In this document: positions 1-9,636 of the stretch, piece by piece
How the letters are laid out: every line of letters begins with the position of its first letter
Numbering within the stretch: the first letter of the stretch is position 1
Origin: Gammaproteobacteria bacterium
GTDB taxonomy: Bacteria; Pseudomonadota; Gammaproteobacteria; Nitrosococcales; Methylophagaceae
Reading direction: 5' to 3'
DNA: 64,000 nucleotides
Assembly: GCA_014859375.1 (NCBI GenBank)
Contig: JACUUH010000004.1
Location: 1 to 64,000, forward strand
Made by a program: the position numbers and the translations under genes
Notes under the pieces: generated by a model
What the model saw: the letters and a program-made list of their open reading frames with translations, nothing else
Told to the model about the DNA's origin: nothing
The model's database searches: none

Positions 1-791
1 ATATCAATAGACTTGGAGCCTAAGGTATTGGCTTCACGATTCAGTTCTTGCATTAAAAAATCTAAGCGACGGCCAACCGGTTCGTTGCGTTGCAGTACGT
101 TTTTGACTTCGACAATATGGCTTTGCAGGCGATCTAGTTCTTCTGCGACATCACTTTTTTGGGCTAGCAGTACGATTTCTTGTTCTAAGCGTTCAGGCTC
201 AAGGTTGACGTTTAGTTCTGCCACTTTTTCAGCCAGACGTTGTCGTTGTTGTTGAAGAATATCTGGCATTTGGCAACGAGTTTCATTGGCAATGGCATCA
301 ATTTCATCACAACGCTGTGTGATCATTTGCTCTAATGCTGCGCCTTCTGTTTGGCGTGTGACGATAAGTTCTTGTACTGCCTCATTCAAACTTGCCATCA
401 CCGCTTTATTGAGCGTAGTTTGATCGAGGGTTTCAGATCGTATTACACCCGGCCATTGCAATACTTGTAACATATCAATCGGTGCTGATCGTTCGCTCAT
501 TTGGGCAAGTTGGTCACAACTTTCAATAAGCGCTTTGGCAAGATTTGGATCAAAATCAACGCTGGCATTGTGTTGTTCTGGTGCTTTATAGCGCAAAACG
601 GCATCGACTTTTCCCCGACCCAGCTTGTCGTTAAAAAGCTTTCTGATTTGCATTTCAAGTGGACGAAATTTGTCTTCCAGGCGAAGTGCGACCTCTAAAT
701 AACGGTGATTAACACTGCGAATTTCCCATGTGATGTCACCTTGTTCAGTCTGCCTTTCTTGACGGGCAAATGCGGTCATACTTAATGTCAC
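1..791 (-). CDS. yicC: YicC family endoribonuclease (C-terminus cut by window edge)
   Basis: This gene is missing from the ORF track because it runs off the left edge. Read on the minus strand it begins with a GTG codon (encoded VTLSMTAFARQ), which matches the usual YicC start of a few residues before SMTAFAR. An AGGAAG ribosome binding site lies about 8 bases upstream of the GTG. About 263 codons are visible, ending in the conserved YicC tail (GRRLDFLMQELNREANTLGSKS), so only about 20-25 residues are lost against the family's roughly 287. YicC proteins are endoribonucleases linked to stationary-phase RNA turnover. The gene is divergent from rph, with 121 bp between the starts. Confidence 0.93.
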   Translation of the reverse strand, partial: MTLSMTAFARQERQTEQGDITWEIRSVNHRYLEVALRLEDKFRPLEMQIRKLFNDKLGRGKVDAVLRYKAPEQHNASVDFDPNLAKALIESCDQLAQMSERSAPIDMLQVLQWPGVIRSETLDQTTLNKAVMASLNEAVQELIVTRQTEGAALEQMITQRCDEIDAIANETRCQMPDILQQQRQRLAEKVAELNVNLEPERLEQEIVLLAQKSDVAEELDRLQSHIVEVKNVLQRNEPVGRRLDFLMQELNREANTLGSKSID

Positions 792-852
792 AAGCTTGCT
801 TCCTAATTATTTTCAAACTGCCATCTTAACTAAAACTGATGACAAAAAGCAC

Positions 853-885
853 CCGCCCAATTTGAATAGCCACGTATAATGGGCG
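853..885 (+). promoter_or_regulatory. probable -10 box and inverted repeat upstream of rph
   Basis: A perfect TATAAT lies at 875-880, about 33 bases before the rph start. It is overlapped by a pair of short inverted arms, CGCCCA at 853-858 and TGGGCG at 880-885, which could form an operator. No good -35 box sits at the expected spacing, so this is a moderate-confidence promoter call from consensus only. Confidence 0.4.
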
Positions 886-912
886 AATTATTTTGTTTTA
901 AGGAAATTCGTT

Positions 913-1626
913 ATGCGCCCTAGCGGTCGTCAACCTAATGATTTACGTAATATCACTATCACACGTAACTACACCAAACATGCAGAAGGTTCTGTTTTAG
1001 TCGAATTTGGCGATACCAAAGTATTATGCACCGCTTCAGTCGAAGAGCGTATTCCTGGCTTTTTACGTGGTAAAGGTGAAGGCTGGATTACGGCTGAATA
1101 TGGCATGTTGCCTCGTTCAACGGGCAACCGGATGCAACGTGAGTCTAAAAATGGCCAAGGTGGTCGCACCATGGAAATTCAACGTTTGATTGGTCGTTCG
1201 CTGCGTGCAGCGATTGATTTAAAAGGCTTGGGTGAACGCAGCATCACAATTGATTGTGATGTAATTCAGGCCGATGGCGGTACACGTACAGCATCAATTA
1301 CTGGCGCTTTTGTGGCTTTACACGATGCGATTGATCATCTTATTAAAACCAGAAAAATCAAAAAAAATCCGTTGCATGGTCAAATCGCTTCGGTTTCAGT
1401 GGGTATTTATAACGGTGTGCCGGTTCTTGATCTTGATTATGCTGAAGATTCAACTGCAGAAACCGATATGAACGTGGTTATGAATGATGCGGGTGCCTAT
1501 ATTGAAGTGCAAGGTACTGCCGAAGGTCATGCTTTCCGTGCTGATGAATTACAAGCCATGTTAGCCTTGGCAGGTGAAGGCATTGAACAATTAATGCAAC
1601 ATCAACGTGATGCTTTGGCAAGCTAA
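913..1626 (+). CDS. rph: Ribonuclease PH
   Basis: RNase PH is a phosphorolytic 3'-to-5' exoribonuclease that trims tRNA 3' ends and forms a hexameric ring. The 237-residue length is typical. The N-terminus [12 protein letters not shown], the [17 protein letters not shown] segment and the [18 protein letters not shown] core are hallmarks of the family. The ATG has an AAGGAAA ribosome binding site about 5 bases upstream. The stop codon overlaps the ATG of rdgB by one base (TAATG), so the two are probably translated together. The yicC-rph neighbourhood is conserved in many gammaproteobacteria. Confidence 0.97.
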   Translation: MRPSGRQPNDLRNITITRNYTKHAEGSVLVEFGDTKVLCTASVEERIPGFLRGKGEGWITAEYGMLPRSTGNRMQRESKNGQGGRTMEIQRLIGRSLRAAIDLKGLGERSITIDCDVIQADGGTRTASITGAFVALHDAIDHLIKTRKIKKNPLHGQIASVSVGIYNGVPVLDLDYAEDSTAETDMNVVMNDAGAYIEVQGTAEGHAFRADELQAMLALAGEGIEQLMQHQRDALAS

Positions 1627-2234
1627 TGAATAAAATCGTTTTAGCCAGTGGTAATAAAGGCAAACTGCGTGAGTTTGCCGAGCTGTTTGCCCCGATGAAT
1701 ATTGATGTGGTGCCACAATCAGATTTTGATGTGCCTGAAGCTGCCGAAACCGGCCTGTCGTTTGTTGAGAATGCCATTATCAAAGCGCGTAATGCTGCGC
1801 AGTACACTGGCTTACCGGCTATTGCCGATGATTCGGGTATCGAGGTTGATTATTTACTTGGTGCACCCGGCATTTATTCAGCACGTTATGCCGGTAGCGA
1901 TGCCAGTGATAGTGATAATCTCTATGCCTTATTAGCGGCGCTTGACGGTGTGCCTGATCGAGAACGTGCCGCCCGCTATCAATGTCTGTTAGTGTTAATG
2001 CGTCACTCCAAAGATCCAACACCGCTGATTTGTCAGGCCAGTTGGCAAGGCCGTATTTTACACGCGCCAGTTGGTGAGGGTGGCTTTGGCTATGATCCGA
2101 TTTTCTGGGTACCTGAAACAGAATGTAGTGCGGCTGAATTATCATCTGAACAAAAACATGCCATCAGTCATCGTGGCAAAGCTATTCGTCAATTTATCGA
2201 CGCATTTAGCTTTGAAGCTGCTCATTCCAAATAA
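1626..2234 (+). CDS. rdgB: dITP/XTP pyrophosphatase (RdgB/HAM1 family)
   Basis: This house-cleaning enzyme hydrolyses non-canonical purine triphosphates (dITP, XTP) to monophosphates and so keeps them out of DNA. The 202-residue protein has the family N-terminal motif ASGNKGKLREFAELF, the DDSGIEVDYL metal and substrate motif near residues 67-76, and the C-terminal GEGGFGYDPIFWVPE and SHRGKA motifs. It is coupled to rph by a one-base start/stop overlap and is followed 31 bp later by hemW, the rph-rdgB-hemW order seen in several gammaproteobacteria. Confidence 0.97.
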   Translation: MNKIVLASGNKGKLREFAELFAPMNIDVVPQSDFDVPEAAETGLSFVENAIIKARNAAQYTGLPAIADDSGIEVDYLLGAPGIYSARYAGSDASDSDNLYALLAALDGVPDRERAARYQCLLVLMRHSKDPTPLICQASWQGRILHAPVGEGGFGYDPIFWVPETECSAAELSSEQKHAISHRGKAIRQFIDAFSFEAAHSK

Positions 2235-2265
2235 GCGCTAAGATTTTAGAGATCGCCCACACTAC

Positions 2266-3426
2266 ATGCTTAATTTCACAGCACTTCCACCTCTGAGTTT
2301 ATATATCCATGTACCGTGGTGCGTAAAAAAATGCCCCTATTGTGATTTTAACTCGCATAAATCACCGGATTCGTTACCTGAAATTGCTTATGTTGATGCA
2401 CTTATTCGCGATCTGGAACAAGAAGTACCTACTGTTTGGGGACGAACTGTGCAAAGCATCTTCATCGGTGGAGGTACGCCCAGTTTATTGTCAGCACAAG
2501 CCTATGATCGTTTGTTTTCTGGTGTGCGAGCCTTAGTGCCTTTAAGTACCCATGCCGAAATTACACTTGAGGCTAATCCCGGCACAGTTGAAATACACCG
2601 TTTTGAAGACTATCGGGCATTAGGTATTAACCGTTTATCAATTGGTGTGCAGAGTTTTAATGATGATGCACTCAATAAATTAGGTCGTATTCATGATAGC
2701 CGCCAAGCCATTAAAGCGATTGAAATGGCTCATAAAGTCGGCTTTGATAATGTTAATTTAGATTTAATGTTTGGTCTGCCAAATCAAACAGCAACGACTG
2801 CACGCCAGGATATCGAAACAGCATTAGCATTAGAGCCAAGTCATATTTCTTATTATCAGTTAACGATGGAACCCAATACTTTGTTTCATCAACAGCCACC
2901 AACGCTGCCTGATGAAGATGATATTATCGATTGGCAATTAGACAGTCAGCAACGCCTTGCCCAAGCCGGCTATATGCACTATGAAGTATCGGCCTATGCA
3001 AAAAATAAACAGCAATGCCAGCACAATCTCAATTACTGGACGTTTGGCGATTACATCGGCATTGGCGCTGGTGCTCATGGCAAAATTAGTGATGCTGCAA
3101 AACAAAGCATCACTCGCCGATCTAAGCAAAAACAACCGCAAGCCTATCTTGAACATGCTGGACGTGATTCACTGATTCAAACCAATGAAACCATTGCACA
3201 GCGGGATCTCGGTTTTGAGTTTATGTTGAATGCATTACGCTTAACAGATGGCTTCCCTACCCCCTTGTTTTATCAACACACCGGATTAGCTATTTCACAT
3301 ATCAGCAAGCAACTTGACCATGCTGAACGTGAAGGCCTGATCACACATGATATTCATCGCATTTGTCCCACCGCAAAAGGTCAGCAATATCTCAATACTT
3401 TAATTGAGCTATTTCTGCCAGAATAG
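2266..3426 (+). CDS. hemW: Radical SAM heme chaperone HemW
   Basis: HemW is a coproporphyrinogen-III-oxidase-like radical SAM protein that binds heme and delivers it to respiratory proteins. It was formerly annotated as an oxygen-independent coproporphyrinogen oxidase. The 386-residue protein has the radical SAM motif CVKKCPYCDF (Cys19, Cys23, Cys26), then GGGTPSLL and LEANPGTVE for SAM binding, and the GIGAGAHGK motif of the HemN/HemW group. It lacks the extra N-terminal cysteine region of true HemN. The ribosome binding site is weak. The gene is probably cotranscribed with rdgB. A heme chaperone suits a genome with cytochrome bd and cytochrome b formate dehydrogenase, but that link is inference. 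Confidence 0.93.
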   Translation: MLNFTALPPLSLYIHVPWCVKKCPYCDFNSHKSPDSLPEIAYVDALIRDLEQEVPTVWGRTVQSIFIGGGTPSLLSAQAYDRLFSGVRALVPLSTHAEITLEANPGTVEIHRFEDYRALGINRLSIGVQSFNDDALNKLGRIHDSRQAIKAIEMAHKVGFDNVNLDLMFGLPNQTATTARQDIETALALEPSHISYYQLTMEPNTLFHQQPPTLPDEDDIIDWQLDSQQRLAQAGYMHYEVSAYAKNKQQCQHNLNYWTFGDYIGIGAGAHGKISDAAKQSITRRSKQKQPQAYLEHAGRDSLIQTNETIAQRDLGFEFMLNALRLTDGFPTPLFYQHTGLAISHISKQLDHAEREGLITHDIHRICPTAKGQQYLNTLIELFLPE

Positions 3427-3459
3427 TATGCTATGGCGATGTTCTTGTTGGAGTTTGAA

Positions 3460-3750
3460 ATGACCAAGTTTAGTTTAGTGATTGCATCGACAGTATTGCT
3501 ATCAGCGACAGCAATAACCCAAGCCGAAGTAATTTCAATTACAGACCCTCGTTATGACGTACCCAACTCAGTTGAAGGTGTGATTCGCCCTGTGCAAGGT
3601 ATGACAATGGCATCAGTTGAGCAAAAGTTTGGGCAGCCAGAGCAAAAATCAGCAGCTGTTGGTGAACCTCCGATTACCAGATGGACATACTCAGATTTTG
3701 TCGTCTTTTTTGAACATAATCTTGTTATACACTCCGTTGTACCGCATTAA
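3460..3750 (+). CDS. Small exported protein of unknown function
   Basis: The ORF track starts at 3433, but GGAG at 3449-3452 sits correctly for the ATG at 3460, which gives a clean signal peptide (MTKFSLVIASTVLLSATAITQA). The mature part is about 75 residues. It contains a GMTMASVEQKFGQPEQ stretch followed by ITRWTYSDFVVFFEHNLVIHSV. This resembles small conserved periplasmic proteins of gammaproteobacteria and the general pattern of BamE-like beta-alpha domains. No function can be assigned. It starts 33 bp after hemW on the same strand and may be the last gene of that operon. Confidence 0.75.
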   Translation: MTKFSLVIASTVLLSATAITQAEVISITDPRYDVPNSVEGVIRPVQGMTMASVEQKFGQPEQKSAAVGEPPITRWTYSDFVVFFEHNLVIHSVVPH

Positions 3751-3890
3751 TCCCAAGTAATTTAACCTATCCTAACCCAACGAAACTTAAAATAACGATA
3801 AAGCATTTAAAAATGCGCATGCGGTTATGGTTCAGGAAAATTCATTAACCAATTATCAGATCAATGGCGACAGAAAGTGCAATCACGCCT

Positions 3891-3920
3891 TTAAATACGG
3901 TCTATTGAGCTATTTATAAT
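3891..3920 (+). promoter_or_regulatory. possible serC promoter
   Basis: A perfect TATAAT occurs at 3915-3920 with TTAAAT 18 bases upstream at 3891-3896. The -35 match is weak. It lies 47 bp before the serC start in a 216-bp gap that otherwise shows nothing recognisable. Confidence 0.35.
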
Positions 3921-3966
3921 GCTATTTGCTACAATTTTATTTTTACCCCTTTTTTAAGGACAGTTC

Positions 3967-5049
3967 ATGTCACGTTTATATAATTTCAGTGCTGGCCCAG
4001 CCATGTTACCCGAACCTGTATTACAACAAGCACAAGGCGAGCTACTCGACTGGAATAATACCGGTATGAGTGTGATGGAGATGAGTCATCGTGGTAAAGA
4101 GTTCACCTCTATCGCCCAACAGGCTGAAGCCAATCTGCGTGCGTTAATGGCGATCCCTGATAACTATAAGGTACTGTTTTTACAAGGTGGCGCAACAGCT
4201 CAATTTACCGCGATTCCAATGAATTTATTACGTGGTAAAACCACCGCTGATTATGTCAATACAGGGCAATGGTCAATCAAGGCGATAGAAGAAGCGAGCC
4301 GTTATTGCGACGTTAATATTGTTGCTAGTTCTGAACAGTCACATTTTACTACCGTGCCAGACTTTGATAATTGGACATTAAACCCAGATGCCGCTTATGT
4401 GCATTACACCGCAAACGAAACCATTGGCGGTGTTGAATTCGACTATATTCCTGATACAGGTGATGTGCCTTTAGTTGTCGATTTATCATCAACCATTTTA
4501 TCTCGTCCGATTGATGTATCACGTTTTGCCTTGATTTATGCTGGTGCTCAAAAGAACATTGGCCCTGCTGGTCTTACTCTGGTGATTGTGCGTGACGATT
4601 TACTGGGTGATGCCTTAGCAATCACACCAATTTGCTATGACTATAAAATTCAGGCTGATAATGATTCGATGTATAACACCCCTCCAACTTATGGTTGGTA
4701 TTTAGCTGGCCTTGTCTTTCAATGGTTACAAAATTTAGGCGGCTTAACTGCGATGGCAGACATTAATCAACGTAAAGCACAAAAATTATATGATGCGATT
4801 GATCACTCTGATTTTTATCAAAATCCGGTTGAAAAACGCTATCGTTCGTGGATGAATATCCCGTTCACCTTAAATGATGAATCGTTAGATGCTGCGTTTT
4901 TAGCAGGGGCTGATACGGCTAAATTAGTCGCATTAAAAGGTCACCGTACTGTCGGTGGTATGCGTGCCAGCATCTATAATGCTATGCCGGAACAAGGTGT
5001 AGATGCCTTAATTCACTATATGCAGGAATTTGCACAACAACATAAATAA
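3967..5049 (+). CDS. serC: Phosphoserine aminotransferase
   Basis: SerC is a PLP-dependent class V aminotransferase that converts 3-phosphohydroxypyruvate to phosphoserine in serine synthesis and also serves pyridoxal phosphate synthesis. The protein has the family's standard 360 residues. It shows the N-terminal [11 protein letters not shown] motif, the substrate-binding [10 protein letters not shown], and the PLP lysine in [11 protein letters not shown] (Lys196). The C-terminal [17 protein letters not shown] motif binds the phosphate group. An AAGGAC ribosome binding site precedes the ATG. The gene ends 9 bp before an inverted-repeat element and is convergent with the next gene. Confidence 0.97.
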   Translation: MSRLYNFSAGPAMLPEPVLQQAQGELLDWNNTGMSVMEMSHRGKEFTSIAQQAEANLRALMAIPDNYKVLFLQGGATAQFTAIPMNLLRGKTTADYVNTGQWSIKAIEEASRYCDVNIVASSEQSHFTTVPDFDNWTLNPDAAYVHYTANETIGGVEFDYIPDTGDVPLVVDLSSTILSRPIDVSRFALIYAGAQKNIGPAGLTLVIVRDDLLGDALAITPICYDYKIQADNDSMYNTPPTYGWYLAGLVFQWLQNLGGLTAMADINQRKAQKLYDAIDHSDFYQNPVEKRYRSWMNIPFTLNDESLDAAFLAGADTAKLVALKGHRTVGGMRASIYNAMPEQGVDALIHYMQEFAQQHK

Positions 5050-5058
5050 ACGGCCCTA

Positions 5059-5323
5059 GGGTCTATTGATCTTTGATAGCCGCCTCTGTTGTGAGTTGAA
5101 AAGTCGTCAACCAAGGCGCGAGGAATGACGCTTGGTTGTTCCAAGTGAATGACGAGCAACACCGGGTGACGGTTTTTCAATCACAACCCGGAGGGCTGGG
5201 GCTGTTTTTCCACCCCACAGCGTTGGAAATGACTTATGTAGAATAACTACATTGCATCATGTCCGCCTTGTTCGACCCAAAAACAGCCTCAAGCAGTGGT
5301 GGCGATGACAGATCAACAGACCC
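5059..5323. mobile_element. MITE-like inverted-repeat element, about 265 bp, flanked by TA
   Basis: The gap between convergent serC and the next gene is filled by a sequence starting GGGTCTATTGATCTTT and ending in its near complement. The two ends match over the first 14 positions with one mismatch, then imperfectly to about 35 bp. Both ends abut a TA dinucleotide (5057-5058 and 5324-5325), as expected for a target duplication of the IS630/mariner type. No ORF of useful length lies inside. A related end occurs at 28506-28541, so this is probably one member of a family. It is not matched to any named element here. Confidence 0.6.
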
Positions 5324-5844
5324 TAGTCTATCGCTGGTTGTTCATAACCTAAAAATCGACGTTGTGCCCATTTAGGCAATGTCCCCATGCGCGCATGATG
5401 AAGACCATCTGATTCAATCACGATAAGTACAAGAACTGAAATTAAGGTCGGCAAAATACCAAAACCACCGATCAATGCATACACAGCTTCTTTCATAAAG
5501 CCCAGATAGTGATTGCCTAACCAGCCTAATAGTGACACCGTGGCCAATAACAACAAAACATAGCTGAATAACCTGCTCCAGCGTTTTGTTATTTGCCAAT
5601 GGATATAGGCAAATTCGCCATCTTCACGTTTAACCTGGCTTGCACGATAAAAGGTATAGCTTAATAACAGCACAGAAAAGATCGGTACTAACACCAGAAA
5701 TATCATATATTGCTGACCAAAGGTCGCGATCCCGGTAAATAACAAGATATGATTCATAATCAAGTTGGTTAAGAAAATATCATGCGGCACTTTGGCCGCC
5801 TTGATTTCAATCTCACTCGGCGCTGGAAGTGCGACCTTATCCAT
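5323..5844 (-). CDS. Conserved membrane protein of unknown function, downstream of thrC
   Basis: The 173-residue protein has about four hydrophobic segments, roughly residues 28-45, 46-66, 90-112 and 120-145. A basic, charged loop (YRASQVKREDGEFAYIHWQITKRW) lies between the second and third. No catalytic motif is recognised. It follows thrC by 8 bp on the same strand and is probably the last gene of the threonine operon. Its TAG stop is formed exactly at the junction with the inverted-repeat element: the TA belongs to the presumed target site and the G to the element. Joining the flanks without the element would also give TAG, so the insertion seems neutral for the protein. Confidence 0.75.
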   Translation of the reverse strand: MDKVALPAPSEIEIKAAKVPHDIFLTNLIMNHILLFTGIATFGQQYMIFLVLVPIFSVLLLSYTFYRASQVKREDGEFAYIHWQITKRWSRLFSYVLLLLATVSLLGWLGNHYLGFMKEAVYALIGGFGILPTLISVLVLIVIESDGLHHARMGTLPKWAQRRFLGYEQPAID

Positions 5845-5852
5845 TACTTAGC

Positions 5853-6998
5853 CTACTTAGCCATATTATTCAAGATAGCATCACGAACAGCATCCAGTTT
5901 CGCATCAACGGTAATAAGCGGTGATGAACTTTGTTTAATTGCTATATCAGGATCTTTCAAACCATGACCCGTTAAGGTACAGACGACTGTACTACCTTCT
6001 GGAATTTTGCCTGTTTTAATATCTTCAATGGCACCAGCTAGCGATGTTGCTGACGCTGGCTCACAAAAAATACCCTCTTTTTCTGCTAATAATTTTTGAG
6101 CAGCCAAGATAGTGTCATCATCACATTCGTCAAACCAACCGTGTGATTCTTCTTTAACTTTCCATGCCATATCCCAGCTTTGTGGATGACCGATACGAAT
6201 TGCTGTTGCAACAGTTTCAGGATCATCAACCATGTGGCCACGCATAAATGGCGCACTGCCTGCAGCTTGATATCCGACCATCTTAGGTCGGTTACCCACA
6301 ACAGCACCACCAGCATATTTACATTGACCTTGGCAGAAAGTACATGCACCGGTGACATGATCACCACAGGCTGAAGAATATTCACAATAACCAATCCAAT
6401 GTGCAGTGATGTTACCGGCATTACCAACTGGCAAGCAGTGGTAGTCAGGAGCACGACCTAGTTCTTCAACAATTTCAAATGCTGCTGTTTTTTGACCTTG
6501 TAAGCGATATGGATTGATTGAGTTAACGATAGTCACGGGCGCATGTTCTGCAACTTCTTTAACTAATTGCATCCCTTCATCAAAGTTACCTTTTATCTGA
6601 ATAACGACAGCATCGTGCATCATTGCTTGTGCTAATTTACCCAAGGCAATTTTACCATCAGGAATCAATACAAAAGCGGTAATACCGGCACGTGCTGCAT
6701 AGGCAGCAGCAGCGGCAGATGTATTACCGGTTGACGCACAAATAATTGCTTTGCTACCCGCTTCAACCGCTTTAGTTACAGCCATAGTCATACCACGGTC
6801 TTTAAACGATCCAGTTGGGTTTAAACCTTCATATTTGACATAAATATCAATATCTTTACCCAAGAACTTTGGAATATTGTTTAGTTTAAGCAATGGTGTA
6901 TTGCCTTCTCCTAAACTGATTAGTCTGGTATCGTCATTCACTGGCAAACGATCACGGTAACGTTCGATTAAACCGGTATAACGTGGACGAAATGGCAT
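5853..6998 (-). CDS. thrC: Threonine synthase with a cysteine-rich loop
   Basis: ThrC is a PLP enzyme that converts O-phosphohomoserine to threonine. The 381-residue protein is of the shorter bacterial type. The PLP lysine is Lys66 in GLNPTGSFKDRGM, the phosphate-binding loop is CLPVGNAGNIT, and STGNTSAAAAAY lies near residue 90. An unusual segment at residues 205-226 holds five cysteines (Cys205, 211, 219, 222 and 226), including a CxxCxxxC spacing, inserted after the GNAGNITAHWIGY strand; in most threonine synthases I know, this region reads straight on to the next domain. The gene follows hom by 45 bp and precedes the membrane protein by 8 bp, on one minus-strand transcript. Confidence 0.96.
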   Translation of the reverse strand: MPFRPRYTGLIERYRDRLPVNDDTRLISLGEGNTPLLKLNNIPKFLGKDIDIYVKYEGLNPTGSFKDRGMTMAVTKAVEAGSKAIICASTGNTSAAAAAYAARAGITAFVLIPDGKIALGKLAQAMMHDAVVIQIKGNFDEGMQLVKEVAEHAPVTIVNSINPYRLQGQKTAAFEIVEELGRAPDYHCLPVGNAGNITAHWIGYCEYSSACGDHVTGACTFCQGQCKYAGGAVVGNRPKMVGYQAAGSAPFMRGHMVDDPETVATAIRIGHPQSWDMAWKVKEESHGWFDECDDDTILAAQKLLAEKEGIFCEPASATSLAGAIEDIKTGKIPEGSTVVCTLTGHGLKDPDIAIKQSSSPLITVDAKLDAVRDAILNNMAK

Positions 6999-7043
6999 AA
7001 AAACTTCCTCTTTGAATATTTAATTTTGGAGAACTAAACAGCT

Positions 7044-8354
7044 CTATCCTAACGATTCCATGCGAATTCGCATAATAGAATCTTTAACCGTACTTAATGC
7101 TTCGATTTGTGAAATGGCTGTATCCATATTTTTTTCAACAACCTCATGCGTCAACATAATCAATGGCACCATACCATCTTGTTGTTCAGGCTCTTTTTGT
7201 AAGATCGCTTCAATACTGACACCATTTTCACTTAAAATCCGTGTAATGTCGGCCAGTACGCCTAATTTATCTTCTGTCAAAATTCGTAAATAATACGATG
7301 TCACTACTTCTGACATTGGCAAAATCGGCGTATCTGCTAAGGTGCCAGGTTGAAAAGCAAGATGTGGCACCCGATTTTCCGGATCGGTAGTCAACGCTCT
7401 AACAATATCAATAATATCCGCAATAACGGCTGATGCTGTCGCATCTGAGCCTGCACCGGCACCATAATACAAAGTTGGTCCTACAGCATCACCTTTTACT
7501 AACACTGCATTCATTACACCATCAACATTCGCCAGTAGACGACGATGCGGTATTAATGTCGGATGAACGCGTAATTCAACCCCTTCTGGTGTTTTTCTGG
7601 CAAGACCGAGATGTTTGATTCTATAACCAAGCTCAGAGGCGTATTTAACATCATCTTGCGCAATTTTGCTGATACCTTCGGTGTAACATTTATCAAATTG
7701 CAACGGAATACCAAATGCAATCGATGCCATGATGGTCAATTTATGAGCGGCATCAATCCCTTCGACATCAAAAGTTGGATCAGCTTCGGCATAACCTAAA
7801 GCCTGAGCTTCAGTTAATACTTCGGCAAAATCACGGCCTTTATCGCGCATCTCGGTCAGGATGAAATTGCCTGTGCCATTAATGATGCCAGCTAACCATT
7901 CAATACGATTCGCGGCTAAACCTTCACGCATCGCTTTGATAATCGGAATACCACCCGCAACGGCTGCTTCAAAGGCAATGGTGACACCCTTTTGTTGTGC
8001 CTTTTCAAATAGCTCATTACCGTAATTGGCAATTAATGCTTTATTGGCAGTAACAACATGTTTGCCATTTTCAATCGCTTTAAGCACTAACTCACGCGCA
8101 ATACCCGTACCGCCGATTAACTCAACAACAATCTGGATATCAGGATCATTAACAATATCCATAGCATCGTCTGTTAATGCAATACCCTCTGTATTGCACT
8201 TTTTAGGTGACTCTAAATCACGATCTGCCGCCCGGGTAATTTCAATATCGCGACCCGCTCGACGCGTAATTTCTTTGATATTGCGACCAAGTACATTTAC
8301 TGTTCCACTACCGACAGTACCTAAACCGAGAACGCCAATTTTTACTGAATGCAC
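7044..8354 (-). CDS. hom: Homoserine dehydrogenase
   Basis: This enzyme reduces aspartate semialdehyde to homoserine, the branch point to threonine and methionine. The 436 residues comprise an N-terminal NAD(P)-binding domain (GVLGLGTVGSGTVNVL), the catalytic domain with GIINGTGNFILTEM and the EADPTFDVEGIDAAHKL active-site region, and a C-terminal ACT domain from about residue 355 (YYLRILTEDKLGVLADITRIL). The ACT domain is the usual site of threonine feedback inhibition. The protein is monofunctional, with no aspartate kinase fused. It lies 8 bp downstream of the alaC-like aminotransferase and upstream of thrC. Confidence 0.97.
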   Translation of the reverse strand: MHSVKIGVLGLGTVGSGTVNVLGRNIKEITRRAGRDIEITRAADRDLESPKKCNTEGIALTDDAMDIVNDPDIQIVVELIGGTGIARELVLKAIENGKHVVTANKALIANYGNELFEKAQQKGVTIAFEAAVAGGIPIIKAMREGLAANRIEWLAGIINGTGNFILTEMRDKGRDFAEVLTEAQALGYAEADPTFDVEGIDAAHKLTIMASIAFGIPLQFDKCYTEGISKIAQDDVKYASELGYRIKHLGLARKTPEGVELRVHPTLIPHRRLLANVDGVMNAVLVKGDAVGPTLYYGAGAGSDATASAVIADIIDIVRALTTDPENRVPHLAFQPGTLADTPILPMSEVVTSYYLRILTEDKLGVLADITRILSENGVSIEAILQKEPEQQDGMVPLIMLTHEVVEKNMDTAISQIEALSTVKDSIMRIRMESLG

Positions 8355-8362
8355 GTTATCTC

Positions 8363-9541
8363 CTAACCTTTTCTAAACATATCGCGAATACCACGAACAG
8401 CTTGACGAGTACGATGTTCATTTTCGATCAGACCAAAGCGCACGTGATCATCACCATATTCACCAAAACCGATACCGGGTGATACCGCAACTTTAGCTTC
8501 TTTAAGTAACTTTTTAGTAAATTCCAATGAACCCATTTCACGGTATTGTTCTGGGATTTTAGCCCAGACAAACATCGTAGCTTTAGGCTTTTCGACTTTC
8601 CAACCTATTGAATTCAAACCATCACACAATACGTCACGACGGCTTTTATAGGTTGCAACAATTTCATCGACGCACTCTTGCGGACCATCTAAAGCGGCAA
8701 TCGCTGCTACTTGAATTGGCGTGAACATGCCGTAGTCTAAATATGACTTCATTCTAGCTAAAGCGGCTACTAATGTTTTGTTGCCCGACATAAAGCCAAC
8801 ACGCCAACCGGGCATATTGTAAGTTTTAGATAAGGTATAAAACTCTACCGCCACCTCTTTAGCGCCAGGCACCTGTAGAATTGACGGTGCTTTATAACCA
8901 TCAAACACAATTTCACCGTAAGCTAAATCGTGAATAACCCAGATTTGATGTTCTTTAGCAAATTCAACGACACGTTCAAAAAACTCCAAGTCAACGCATT
9001 GTGTCGTTGGATTACCAGGAAAGTTCAACACCAACATTTTGGGTTTTGGCCATGAATCTTTGACTGATTTTTCCAATTCAGCAAAAAAGTCATTGTCTTC
9101 TGTCAGCGGAACATGGCGAATATCTGCGCCAGAAATAACAAAGCCATATGGGTGAATTGGGTAAGCTGGATTAGGTACCAAAATCGCATCGCCAGGTCCG
9201 ACCGTTGCCAATGCAAGATGGGCTAGACCTTCTTTCGATCCAATCGTCACAATTGTTTCGGTATCGTAATCTAATGTGACATCAAATTTACGCTGATACC
9301 AATTACAGATCGCTTTACGCAAACGCGGAATTCCGCGCGAAACAGAATAGCGATGAGTATCGGGTCTTCGGGCGGCTTCGACTAATTTTTCGACAATATG
9401 CGCAGGCGCAGGTTTGTCTGGATTACCCATGCCAAAATCAATAATATCCTCACCGTGCGCACGTGCTTGCGCCTTTAAGTCATTAACGATGTTAAACACA
9501 TAGGGCGGAAGCCGTTTAATTCTAGGAAAATCTTCGTTCAA
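8363..9541 (-). CDS. alaC: AlaC-type PLP aminotransferase (probable alanine-forming)
   Basis: This is a class I/II aminotransferase with family N-terminus [13 protein letters not shown], the [12 protein letters not shown] motif, NPGNPTTQ-type substrate loop (NFPGNPTTQ) and the PLP lysine in [15 protein letters not shown]. coli AlaC makes alanine from pyruvate, and orthologues beside hom are common in gammaproteobacteria. The ORF track starts at a TTG at 9580. A second TTG at 9541 has AGGTG five bases upstream and gives [17 protein letters not shown], which fits the family N-terminus better, so it is preferred. The substrate is inferred from the family, and the gene symbol is tentative. Confidence 0.88.
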   Translation of the reverse strand: MNEDFPRIKRLPPYVFNIVNDLKAQARAHGEDIIDFGMGNPDKPAPAHIVEKLVEAARRPDTHRYSVSRGIPRLRKAICNWYQRKFDVTLDYDTETIVTIGSKEGLAHLALATVGPGDAILVPNPAYPIHPYGFVISGADIRHVPLTEDNDFFAELEKSVKDSWPKPKMLVLNFPGNPTTQCVDLEFFERVVEFAKEHQIWVIHDLAYGEIVFDGYKAPSILQVPGAKEVAVEFYTLSKTYNMPGWRVGFMSGNKTLVAALARMKSYLDYGMFTPIQVAAIAALDGPQECVDEIVATYKSRRDVLCDGLNSIGWKVEKPKATMFVWAKIPEQYREMGSLEFTKKLLKEAKVAVSPGIGFGEYGDDHVRFGLIENEHRTRQAVRGIRDMFRKG

Positions 9542-9636
9542 CTTTACACCTGAGAATAGCAAAAATGGTTGGCAAACCAAGCAAAATAACTGAAAATGGG
9601 TAACACTTCAATTTACATTTTACACAAGAAAGCATT

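Noticed and set aside
913-5049. Shadow ORFs inside rph, rdgB, hemW and other genes listed in the track
   Set aside because: They overlap strongly supported genes in other frames and lack ribosome binding sites or family signatures.
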